The notes below the pieces were generated by a model that had not been told where the DNA came from, ran no database searches, and saw only the letters and a list, made by a program, of their open reading frames with translations. The position numbers and the translations under genes are program-made. This document shows, piece after piece, positions 33,614 through 43,007 of a stretch of DNA of 64,000 nucleotides; position 1 is the first letter of the stretch, and every line of letters starts with the position of its first letter. The stretch comes from Astrothelium macrocarpum (taxonomy: Eukaryota > Ascomycota > Dothideomycetes > Trypetheliales > Trypetheliaceae): contig JAGEMR010000062.1 of the NCBI GenBank assembly GCA_021030915.1, positions 62,001 to 126,000 of the forward strand, written 5' to 3'.

Positions 33614-34189
33614 GGTCGACCATTCTACGTGGCTAAGGGAAATGCTTATAGCGTTGCTGAGCGTCCGGACTCTCACACATGCAGTCGGACTATGTAGGTA
33701 AGGTAAAAAATGGTGGTGAATAGGGAGGCAGCAAACTTCTTTGTTCCCATTCCCAAATCCACTACTTTTTTTGATGTCATGACTTTGAAAATCCGATGCC
33801 TTTGTTTGCCCACCATTTTCGGCAGTGGAATGCTCAAATCGTTTGCATTACCCATTACCCGAAGCGAACCCTACCCTCTTCTTGCCCTATGACGAAGAAG
33901 ACATGCGAGCACTATCTAAATTCGCGCAGCCCCTTTGGCAATAACGTCAAATTGGTACAAGTTACGCCTGCGACAATAGATCTAAACTGTAGTAGAGTAT
34001 ATAAGCCAATTGAAAAGCGATGTTATTTAAGACACACAGCAGCTCACAGATTTCTCAAACTATATGTCTTTCCCTTGAATGCAGGACACTTGTCTGGAGG
34101 AAGAGCCAACCAAAAAAGGAGAAAGAAAAAATTAAGGCTGTCAGATGGGAGATGGAGAGAGACAAGATGACTTACTGAACGATCAGCTC
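33614..34189. other. Noncoding region upstream of the hairpin array
   Basis: About 575 bp with only short frames. A segment near 34115-34178 is A/G-rich and weakly resembles the repeats at 34680 and 42201. Confidence 0.4.
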
Positions 34190-34473
34190 CATAATGGTGC
34201 TCAATGCCATTATGCATATCTTCACAGCAACTGTCTTGACAGTTGCCGGTATCTTCACAGCAACTTGGGGGAGTTGCCGATCACTTCATGGCAGCTGGGG
34301 TGGCTACCGTAATTCTTGGCAGCTGGGGTGGCTACCGTAATTCATGGCAGCTGGGGTGGCTACCGTAATTCATGGCAGTCGCGGTGACTACCGTAAGTCA
34401 TGGCAGCTGTGGTGGCTGCCGGATTCATGCAACTGAGCTGAGTTGCAAACATGTGGCAAGTGAGGGTGTTGCC
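34190..34473. repeat. Array of ten tandem short hairpins (26-37 bp spacing)
   Basis: Hairpins begin at 34190, 34227, 34260, 34290, 34318, 34346, 34374, 34402, 34429 and 34455. Five central units repeat every 28 bp with the core ggcagctggggtggctacc and a spacer like gtaattcat. Outer units keep the fold with other bases: cataatgg/ccattatg, gcaactgtc/gacagttgc, gcaact/agttgc and ggcaa/ttgcc. One 28-bp unit has agtc/gact where its neighbours have agc/gct, a paired change. In the central units the one imperfect pair is a G-U pair if the minus strand is transcribed. No coding frame fits. Confidence 0.8.
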
Positions 34474-35402
34474 AACGACTTCATGCATCAGCAGACTCAA
34501 TGTGTGTGCTGCGCATTTCGATACATCCGTGAGCTGCCTGTCGATATGGTTAGCTAGAGCCCAGGAAAGTCTAACTGATAGCCTTTTACCACTCCACCAA
34601 GGAAGTGAATGCAGGTTCCGATATTCCATGAATTGTTATAGGTCTTCAGAGCAGTAAGATGAAGGAATATTTCAAGACAGGTGTGAAGCAAAGGACACGG
34701 AAGTAGAAAGAGAAGGCCATCACACAGAACGGAAAGCGAGAGTGGCACTTACTCGGCACGAGGATTTACCGCCCTCTTCTCTGTACACATCACACTCGTT
34801 GTCAGTAGTGTGAGGCGCGGCTCTTGTAGAGCTTTCCAGACGTCCAGGATTGCTGGTCCTGGAGCAACCGCGGCTATAGAGACCTCCTTCATTCCAGCGC
34901 TTTTGTGTCGGCTGGATTTCAGGAGGAGCCAGTTCTCTGCATAGGAGATGTTGCTAGGCCCAGTCCTCAACCTGAGGTACGGAGCAGTTGAGTTCCATTC
35001 TATCCGTGTATGAAGTGCTGCAAAACGCTATATGGAAATGTACATGCCAACACTTATCAATCAACTAATTACCATTCGATAGGTCCCCTTACCTGATCGG
35101 AGTTAGGTTTAGCCGAAACGAGAACAGATTTCCCCAAATGGCAAAACTTGACCCAAATTCCCCAGCACAACGATTACCCTTGGTCGCCAAAGTGATGGAA
35201 CTGGCATTGATGAGAGAGTCACCACTGCATCCCCGGCCCGCCAAAACCAGGACGGGAGCAACAGCGCCCAATCATAGCATGTATTAATTTAGTTATTATA
35301 TGCCCATTCAAGGACCTATCGGATACTATTGGACACTATCGGCCGATAACCCCTATTATCTGATAACGTTATCAAGGCTTCGACCGCAAGCCTGTACACA
35401 TG
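34474..35402. other. Intergenic region between the hairpin array and the NRPS-like gene
   Basis: About 930 bp. It contains the interspersed repeat copy at 34680-34758 (separate entry). Other ORFs (for example 34749-34970, minus) look like chance frames. Confidence 0.4.
34680..34758. repeat. Interspersed repeat copy A (pair with 42201-42283)
   Basis: 79 bp bounded by ggtgtgaagcaaa at the left and ggcacttactcggca at the right. Both ends recur at 42201-42283 with a similar A/G-rich middle and nearly the same spacing. On the minus strand the right end reads as a good 5' splice site (GTAAGTGCC), so both may be parts of noncoding transcripts. Confidence 0.5.
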
Positions 35403-38400
35403 TCAACTCCAATTTGTGGCCTGCAAGAATCCAACATATTTCTTCATCAGCGCGAGACTCATCACAGGAAATTCGATGGGCTGAGGTGACGTAGCTAAGG
35501 CCTTGCACAGGTTTCTTGTATCGTACACCGGCATTTTCTCCCAAAGCTCCCAGCGTGTCCGTCCATCGTACACCTTTTCCCTTAACGTGGCCAGAAGTGG
35601 CAGTAAGCTCTGTTGCGAAGAGTCATCTAGCCTGTCAATCCATTCAGCATAAGATACAGCTACAAGGCTTTTGTCCAGACTAGCAGCAACCAGCTTCATG
35701 GTATCGTCCATGGTGATTGAGGTTGTTACATCTTTGGGGACAATATGATACGCATGGCCAAGGGATGCGGATGACGAAGCAATATGCAAAATAGTGGCGC
35801 TAACAAAGTCCACCGGTAGGAACTCTTTACGCTGCCCTGGCAGTCTGGGATAGTAACCAATGTCATAGCAAGCCCGGATAAGGCGACTGAAAAAATCCTT
35901 GGAATTGCAGGCCCCAGTCTGGCTGTGGCCAGTAATGAAGCCTGGCCGGTAGATGGCGATGGGGAATCCGCGGTCTTTCAGGCGACACATGAGCTGATCA
36001 GTGACCCATTGGCTCTGCGCATAACCGGTTTCATACGGAAGCGCGACGAGATGTTTTAATAGAGGCTCGTCCTCCCGGATAATGGTAGCCCCCGTGAGAT
36101 AGCCCGTAGGTCCGAAACAAGAGATGCTGGAGACGTAATGAATTGGCTTGGTTCGACCAGCGCAGGCAAATTTCACAACGTTCAGCGTTCCGATAGTGTT
36201 GGTTGATCGATGCAATGAATATGGCTTCGTATAGTCAACAAGGGCTGCAAGATGAAAAACTGCGGCAACTTGGAGGGCAAGCTTCTCGTACTCTTTTTGC
36301 CCGAGTCCGAAGTACTCGTCCTCGACACGACCAGGAAGTGCCGAGATTTTCCTGGAGAATTGATCCTTCCAGAGACTGTACTTGCGCAGGGCAGTCTCCA
36401 GTCGCTCCATTGCCGTCATCGTATCAGTTGCGCGGACAAGGCAACTGACCTGGTAGACGTGCGGTAGTTCTAGCAGATCGGCCAGTAAAAATGCACCAAG
36501 AAATCCTGTCGCCCCTGTGAGGAAAATGTGACCCTCACTTGGCTTACACCAGTTGGCGGCCGGACTGGAGGGAGGTGGCAAATCATCCGCAATCCTGGTA
36601 TCCGCATCCCAAAGTCCCATTTCATTCTGTACGGCTTCCGTTTGGCCATCAAGTCGTAGTCTGATAATGGACAGGAGTGCTCCCATACTTAAATTTGCGT
36701 AAAGCGTGGACATGGAGATCTCTATCTTGAACTTGAGTCGGATCTGGCTGACAAGCATGCTTGCTTGTAAAGAAGAACCGCCGAGAAGGATGAAGTCATC
36801 GCTATCTCTGCAGCGAGAAACCGGCAATCCCAGGATCGTACACCAGATCTCTAATAGTTTGGAACGTATGTCATCCGTTGGCCGCTCTGCGACCATGTTT
36901 AGATCCCATCTTTGACTGAACTGATCGGCCAAGAACTTGCGGTCCAATTTTCCATGATTATTCAAAGGCATTTGGGGTATCAATTCTAGCCGAGGAATCA
37001 TATAATCAGGCACAATGTTCTTCATAGCTTTTATTGCATGGTCAGCCAAAACAGCATAGTCAGCATCGGCAACGGGGACCCCGTACGCCACTAGGATTGA
37101 GCCAGCACCAGTGCATGGAATGTCAAATTTGAAGGCCACTGCCTCAACAAGGAGGCCCGTTTTGCGCAGAGCGACCTCCACTGCACCAAGCTCGATACGA
37201 AATCCTCGAATCTTAACCTGGTGGTCGCGCCGACCAACATACTCGAGCAAGCCATCTGGCCGGCGACGGACGACATCTCCTGTTCGATACAATCGCACCG
37301 GACGCGTCTCCAACCCAGGTAGAACGGCTGGAGTGAAAAATGCAGCGGCGTTCCGTTTAGCGTCGTCGAAATAGCCTTGTGACACTCCGGGACCGCCTAT
37401 CAGGAGCTCGCCTTCGTCAGTTGGCTGGCCAATGTCGTCGACAATGTGTGCAATGGCTCGCCCGATCGGTCTCCCAATGCCAACAGAGTCGCTTTGCGTA
37501 TCAGCCAAAGTGATTCGATGTGCTAAACAGTAAGCGCAACATTCTGTAGGCCCGTACCCGTTGACGAGCATCTCCGGGGGTCCTTCCCTGAGAATGATTT
37601 CAAGCGCGGCGGTGTTAGCCTTTTCGCCGCCAAAGATGCAAATGCGGAGCTTGGCAAGAGCTCGTGGTGAGTTGAAGGCTATGGAATTCACCAATGCGGT
37701 TGTGAGTATCATAACAGAGATGCCATGGCGACTCACGTGCTGTTTCAGTCTAACTGGATCCAGCACGATGGCTTTGCTCACGATCACAATGCGAGCTCCT
37801 CGCAGTAGTGGCGCCCAGATGTCAAACAACGATACATCAAAGCTGGTTTTATTGGCGTGTGCCACCACGTCTGTAGCGCGTAGTGGTTCGAACGGGGCGT
37901 AGTGGACCACGTGTAAGATGGATCGCGCGGCGATGCGGACGGCTTTGGGTTCCGTCGTTGTTCCAGACGTGTGAATGAGGTGCGTGCAATGCTCCAGAGC
38001 CGTTGGGACTGGATACCTGGAAATCGTGCAAGTCCCATTCTTGATTGCAATGAGACCGAGAGGGATGATGATGAATGGTAGGTCTCGACTTTGGTTTTGC
38101 TGATCTGCCAGGACAAAGCGAGTGTTCAGCCGCTTCAAGCGACGTTCAAGCTGCTGATTGGGAAGTGTTGGATCCATCGGGACACAAGTCGCGCTAGCAT
38201 AGACGATCGCCATCTGAGCCAGTATGCCAGCAATGCCATGTTCAGCAACGATTCCGACCGGCTCTTCCTTGCCAATGTTCTCCTCTACAAGCTTCGCAGC
38301 CACGTTTGAAGCGAGTGCATGCAGCTCTTCATATGTGAGAGCAATGTCATTGTCAGACACGGCAGTGGCGTTTGGAGTTCTTTGAGCTTGTGCGTAGAAC

Positions 38401-38474
38401 AGTTCGCCCAATCCGCAGTTCCGTGAAAGCAAGAGGTCATACTCGTCCGCTGCGCCCTGGATGATGGAAGACAT
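35403..38474 (-). CDS. NRPS-like A-T-R enzyme (adenylation, carrier, thioester reductase)
   Basis: Cytosolic carboxylic-acid-reductase-like enzyme that activates an acid as adenylate, loads it on a phosphopantetheine carrier and releases it reductively. One frame of 1023 codons starts at 38474. A domain: HTSGTTTEPKA (A3, about residue 166, with Glu where Gly is usual), FDVS (A4), NGYGPTE (A5, ~306), YRTGDVV (A7), RRDHQVKIRGFRIE (A8) and NNHGKLDRK (A10, ~508). Carrier: ILLGGSSLQ (~563). Reductase: FLTGATGFLGAFLL (NADPH site, ~653), YVSSIS and GYAQSQW (~817-823). The YxxxK catalytic Lys is replaced by Gln (CAA, 36009-36011). There is no condensation domain. No tailoring enzyme, transporter or regulator of a classical cluster adjoins it, so substrate and product are unknown. 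Confidence 0.93.
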   Translation of the reverse strand: MSSIIQGAADEYDLLLSRNCGLGELFYAQAQRTPNATAVSDNDIALTYEELHALASNVAAKLVEENIGKEEPVGIVAEHGIAGILAQMAIVYASATCVPMDPTLPNQQLERRLKRLNTRFVLADQQNQSRDLPFIIIPLGLIAIKNGTCTISRYPVPTALEHCTHLIHTSGTTTEPKAVRIAARSILHVVHYAPFEPLRATDVVAHANKTSFDVSLFDIWAPLLRGARIVIVSKAIVLDPVRLKQHVSRHGISVMILTTALVNSIAFNSPRALAKLRICIFGGEKANTAALEIILREGPPEMLVNGYGPTECCAYCLAHRITLADTQSDSVGIGRPIGRAIAHIVDDIGQPTDEGELLIGGPGVSQGYFDDAKRNAAAFFTPAVLPGLETRPVRLYRTGDVVRRRPDGLLEYVGRRDHQVKIRGFRIELGAVEVALRKTGLLVEAVAFKFDIPCTGAGSILVAYGVPVADADYAVLADHAIKAMKNIVPDYMIPRLELIPQMPLNNHGKLDRKFLADQFSQRWDLNMVAERPTDDIRSKLLEIWCTILGLPVSRCRDSDDFILLGGSSLQASMLVSQIRLKFKIEISMSTLYANLSMGALLSIIRLRLDGQTEAVQNEMGLWDADTRIADDLPPPSSPAANWCKPSEGHIFLTGATGFLGAFLLADLLELPHVYQVSCLVRATDTMTAMERLETALRKYSLWKDQFSRKISALPGRVEDEYFGLGQKEYEKLALQVAAVFHLAALVDYTKPYSLHRSTNTIGTLNVVKFACAGRTKPIHYVSSISCFGPTGYLTGATIIREDEPLLKHLVALPYETGYAQSQWVTDQLMCRLKDRGFPIAIYRPGFITGHSQTGACNSKDFFSRLIRACYDIGYYPRLPGQRKEFLPVDFVSATILHIASSSASLGHAYHIVPKDVTTSITMDDTMKLVAASLDKSLVAVSYAEWIDRLDDSSQQSLLPLLATLREKVYDGRTRWELWEKMPVYDTRNLCKALATSPQPIEFPVMSLALMKKYVGFLQATNWS

Positions 38475-39663
38475 TGTTAAGCGGTAAGCTCTCTTAGATG
38501 GTCAAAAAATGTACAAAACGTAAATCGCGTGAGAGTTGCAAAGAATGGACTCCACGGCGTGGGTAAATAGATACAAGGAGGCCCAGTCCCAAAGTAAAGG
38601 CCCATATTGAAGAGCGTAGAACAAATGACGTGCCATCTCTTGTCTTCTTATTTAGTTTGACTGAGGAAATAGGAATTCTCGGCGTATTTTACCGTATCTG
38701 GTGTGCAATGAGAAGTTGGCGCTGTTGGAGCGAGCGACGGCGGGCCATAGCGTAGAAAGTGTCAAAACTCAGAATCTGAGAATCGGATGATCGGGCTCAC
38801 ACTTGCACACGGTCGCCAGCTTCCTGAGTCCTGGAACCACCTCTGGTACACATGTCGTCCGCGTAGCGCTGCGGGTAGATATGGACCCGGAATGAATGGC
38901 AAAGCGCAGAGCGTTATGCCACGGCGTGCCTACTGGCTAAAGAACCACACCTCTTCACGCTTTACGTAACGACCTAGCATGCGACATATTCAGACTTGTC
39001 TCTGGCCCGCTGTTCTCTGGAAACCATTGACATTGCTCTCGGTTGAGCATTCAAGACAGCTTGCCGAGCATTTGACAGCTCGCTGAGTACGGACGCCAGG
39101 CATCTGAGCAAAATAAGTGGGACAACCAAATCAGAAGCAATTTTCGTTGACAATTTCAGTGGGGTTACTACGGTAACACCGATTTTGCTTGCATGCCTGC
39201 GGCTGTCATCTATTGGAACAGTGTGATGAAAATCATATGAGAGATGATATTATTGAAGGTTAAGTGCTGAAGCAGCAGCAGAAGTGGCTATATACGCACT
39301 GACCATATGTGGTAACAGCTACCATGGTACCTCAGAGGCAGCTTCCAACAACAACATCCAAATACTCTTCACGCACTGTTGACACTGGCCAGAAGGCTCT
39401 ACATATAATAGCACTAGGGGAAGACCTTACTTGCCCGGCTACCTAGCGTATTAGATAGCATAAAGTATATAATATTGAGTACCTTACCTATGATAAATGT
39501 ATGGGGATATTTCCCGCTAGCCGGAAGTAGTAAACGCCTCAATTTCGGCCCACTCTTACTTCCACGGACAGGACGGTTCCATCGGGAAAACATCTCATAC
39601 AAGAAAGACTAGATAAGATAATCGGTATGTACCTTAATTGGACCCAGCACGAGGGATGAGTTT
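38475..39663. other. Promoter-side intergenic region of the NRPS-like gene
   Basis: About 1.2 kb with no supported gene. All ORFs are below 65 codons. Confidence 0.45.
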
Positions 39664-40024
39664 TCATGTTGGAGTCACCGAAGCAATAGGCGGAATCCGC
39701 ACCAAAAATTCCTCCCGCTTCCATAGCGGCCTGTCCATTTCCAACCCTTCAATTTCGTTTGTGAGCTCTTCTCGCAGAGCTATCATCTCGAAGGCCGAAC
39801 CTTGATGTTTGAAGACTTCAAAGTCGTGAAAAAAGCCTGCATTGAAATGGTCTACTCTTTGAGGTTCAAGACATTCAATTGCTCCTTTGACTTTCGCGTG
39901 CAAAGGCGTTGCAAATTGAGAACAATGAGGTGCTTATGTATGATCATCGTCAGCCAGAGCATTCGGGACTTCTCACTTGAATCTTGAGATCCTCGATGTC
40001 TATCTCGTCTATTACGATTGGCAT
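39664..40024 (-). CDS. Possible small two-exon gene (uncertain)
   Basis: The frame from 39932 down to a TGA at 39664 reads as plausible protein (segments LHAKVKGAIECLEPQRVDHF, FFHDFEVFKHQG and PLWKREEFLVRIPP). It lacks an ATG and follows an in-frame stop, but it starts at a good acceptor (ACATAAG) with a GCTGAC branch site upstream. Upstream exons could end at the donor GTGAGA near 39978, either in a basic frame or, with a different donor, in the frame of MPIVIDEIDIEDLKIQ starting at 40024. I could not find a junction that satisfies both phase and minimum intron length. It may be a real small gene, an exon of a lost gene, or chance. Confidence 0.25.
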
Positions 40025-40484
40025 GGCTGTCCCAAAGAGTCGTCTTTCGCATCCAAAGCTTGATCAGAACTGACACATTTCCCAGATCAAAGTCCAATCT
40101 ATACAGCGGTAATGATAATCAAGATAATATCTCCGAAATCCATCATTCATACTCCAAGGCCGCAAAGAATATGCACTGCTTAAACAACGACAACGATAGA
40201 AATGTCTTGCAAGTTTTACAATCTCGGAAAAGCAATATATCTGTCACTGTCCTTAATTCTACAAAACCGTTCATCTTTCTTCCAATTCGCATCCTTTTAA
40301 CTCAATGTCAACCCGGTATTATTGTACGGCAATTCCAATCCTGAACGCGAACAATGGAAGTGCATAAGAGCTTTCACGGTCATTCCTTCCCATGAAACTT
40401 CTCGAAAGAATAAGCTCCGAACGTTCCGCCTGTTTTCACCACCAAGGCCAGTTGTCTTAGCAAATTCCATACCAGCGTATCAGC
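40025..40484. other. Intergenic region
   Basis: 460 bp, AT-rich. No feature is supported. Confidence 0.4.
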
Positions 40485-41349
40485 CTATGAGTCATGATTG
40501 AATTCTCGAAAGGTAGCATAGTACATTATAGGTGGAATCTCTCTATCGAGTGTGCTCACCACTACAAAGAAATTGGCAGGATGATACGTAATCTCAGGTG
40601 ATACTTTATATCCAAGATGGCTACAGTCGTAACAATTGCCACGTGTACCAATCTTCTGCTCATTACTAGACAATGGCGTAATGCTTATGTATTGAGCTTT
40701 GTACGGCGTATTGTCGTTGGCTCGATGCGTCAGAATAACTTTGAGACCTTGCGTCAAAAGTTGGTCGGTACGTAAGCGCATAACGTAATACGTGGAACCA
40801 TTAACGGTAGTTGCTGGTGTGGTGAATCGCATACTCCTGAGAGCCTGTTTTGATACGCAAAAAGCCATATCGATGTTCGGGTTAGTTTGATTCCATAGGT
40901 GTTGCACACAAAATTGAGCTTGCGAGCAGCTGCCTTCTTCGTATGTTTGATTAGAGCTAATTGGTGCTTTATCACAATCAATCCGGTATTGTTGAACAGT
41001 CCGCTCATAGGTACATTTAGATCCGATGAAATTGGTATACCCCTCGCGTTGTAGGCTGGGAGTGCACTGTGCCAGCCCTGAATCATCTTCTCTTTGTGAA
41101 AGTCTAAGGTGGCTTTGTCTTTTGGGAAGATCATCAATTAAAATAGTATTGCCACTTGGGTAATCGGGAAGATCTTTATAGTTTAATTTGACTCCATTGC
41201 TATTGCTATTAGGAGAATTCTTTTCCAAAATGAATAGATACAAGAGATACTCACGGTAGGATCAAAGTATTGTTGGCACATGTACAGGCAAGAATAAGTT
41301 GAGATATAATTACATAGAGAGCAGATAATGGTAGAAGTGTGAAATACAT
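40485..41349 (-). CDS. Small secreted cysteine-rich protein (effector-like), function unknown
   Basis: Exon 1 (41349-41255) encodes MYFTLLPLSALYVIISQLIL, a near-ideal signal peptide, followed by ACTCANN. The donor GTGAGT starts at 41254. The acceptor is at 41200 (with a CTAAT branch site) or, six bases away, 41206; both keep frame. Exon 2 runs to 40485. The product is about 269 aa. The mature part has about ten Cys (CTC, QCTPS, KCTYE, DCDK, GSCSQAQFC, AFCVSK, NCYDC) and several NxS/T sites, so disulphides and glycosylation are likely. I recognise no family. The unspliced frame begins in the intron and lacks the signal peptide, which supports the two-exon model. Nearby DNA is AT-rich and repeat-bearing. 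Confidence 0.65.
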
Positions 41350-42200
41350 AATCAAAATTTGTATTGGCTTCGAACGAAAATAATAAGAAGTAGGTTTTTC
41401 CGAGCATGATATTCAACTCGAACATCACCATTTACGTATCTGTCTTTTACATCTAGGTACCTACCTTACCTCTCCACTTATCGCGACTATGCGTCATACT
41501 CTATGTTTTCCCTCGTTTCCGTGGTACCGGGCTTTCGGAACCTTCTCCGCACACATTTGGGGTCTGTCTATCCATCTATGTTTGGATCCTTTTGTCCGGT
41601 GAAAGTGTTCTCGTTTCAATATAAGGGTACGCGCGTTGAGGTTCTGCTTTGGTGGTTTCCTACAAAGATAGTGGACTTCTAGCCACCCACTACGTTAACA
41701 TTACTGCCAAGGTGACCAAGAAAATATCAACACCAAAGACTCGCAACTCATGCCTTCTCTCGGCGTATTCCCTGATGTCATATACAGCTTTATTCAGGCA
41801 ATCATTCAGATCCAGGAACGAGAGTGGATGTTCTCCGCGCCTTCTTTTTCGACTATCATCTCATCTCTGTGCCACTAACGCCGCTTTTTCGAAAGCTTCC
41901 ACGTCTCCTCCGTCTTGTCCCTGCTGTTACAGGACCCCCTGTCACCTGCTTAACAGATTATAGTTCTTATTAATGGTTGCCGATAGTCTCGATGAATAAG
42001 TCACGTCCCTTCGTTGACTGGTTCAAAGGCGCCAAAAAGAGATGTGTCGAAAATGTCTTCGACTATGAGTCCAAGTAGATTGGAAACTTGGTAGGTACAA
42101 GCAACCACTCCACTGCGGGAATTGGACATGAAAGGATATCCTAAATAAATTTTATGTGTTTAGAGAGTAGTATGCCCTATGAGCGTACGTTATTGCGACT

Positions 42201-42283
42201 GGTGTGAAGCAAAATACTCCGATCGACTAAAAAAGAAGAGGGCTGTTGGGCGGAATGGGGAGTGATTTTGGCACTTACTTGGC
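42201..42283. repeat. Interspersed repeat copy B (pair with 34680-34758)
   Basis: 83 bp with the same end blocks as the copy at 34680: ggtgtgaagcaaa (13 identical bases) and ggcacttacttggca (14 of 15). The middle is diverged and purine-rich. Confidence 0.5.
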
Positions 42284-42496
42284 ATGAACAGAATTAGCAC
42301 TCACACATTGTGCACGAAACATACTGCCTGAATGCATTACTGGCGATGGGAATGGAAGGACGGGCTTTCTAGAGTTCGCTTTGGACGAATCCTCTGCTAT
42401 CGTGAAATCAAGTCTGCAACCGGAATAGGACATGAATTCAATTCTCGATAGTTCTACTCTTTTAAAGGCATCAAAGCCCAATTCATCGTTGTTCGT

Positions 42497-42639
42497 ACCA
42501 GCTGGGTGGAGCTGGTGTCATATTAAAATGCCGCTTGGATCATTATCGTGGGGTGCGGCTGGGACCATTATATTAAAGTGAGGCCGATACTGTGATTGTG
42601 AAGTGCGGTCGGTGTCATTATACCAAGTGTAGCTGTTGC
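42497..42639. repeat. Degenerate 25-bp tandem repeat preceded by a hairpin
   Basis: A perfect 7-bp-stem hairpin (accagct/agctggt, 42497-42516) is followed by five units of 22-25 bp starting at 42518, 42540, 42565, 42590 and 42615. A rough consensus is tcattatattaaagtgcggct. No coding frame spans it. Confidence 0.6.
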
Positions 42640-43007
42640 AGGTATCCGGTTGTTCGTGACTGGAAGTCGTGATTAGTGTGCAAACCTCCGTGTGCAATCT
42701 GAAACAGAATCAGTTATTTGATCAATGATTGATGACCCCTTTTCACTCCGCCACGAAGCCTTGGATTACGTGCTCGAATTCTCAAAATTCTTTATGAATG
42801 CAAAGTTCGAGCTGTCCAATGAGAGCAGGCATTGAGAGATTGATAAGCATAAAGAGATAAATATCTTCATTAAAACATATAACTCCTAACTGCGTAGCGA
42901 TCGTGTCCTCTCTTTGACCCTAATTTCGGATCAATAAAATAGCACATCATTACGAATTACCCGAGTCTCTTCGTCCAAGTCTTCTGACCCAAAGTTCGAT
43001 ATGTTAT

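Larger units (their letters stand above)
41350..43007. other. Long intergenic region with repeats
   Basis: 1.66 kb without a supported gene. It holds the interspersed repeat copy at 42201-42283 and a tandem repeat at 42497-42639 (separate entries). The frame 41649-41963 (plus) is not protein-like. Confidence 0.45.

Noticed and set aside
34190..34473. CRISPR array
   Set aside because: Eukaryotic context, no unique spacers, units are contiguous hairpins with short similar linkers and no cas-like genes.
34360..34629. ORFs across the hairpin array on both strands
   Set aside because: Open only because the 28-bp repeat lacks stops in some frames; no protein features.
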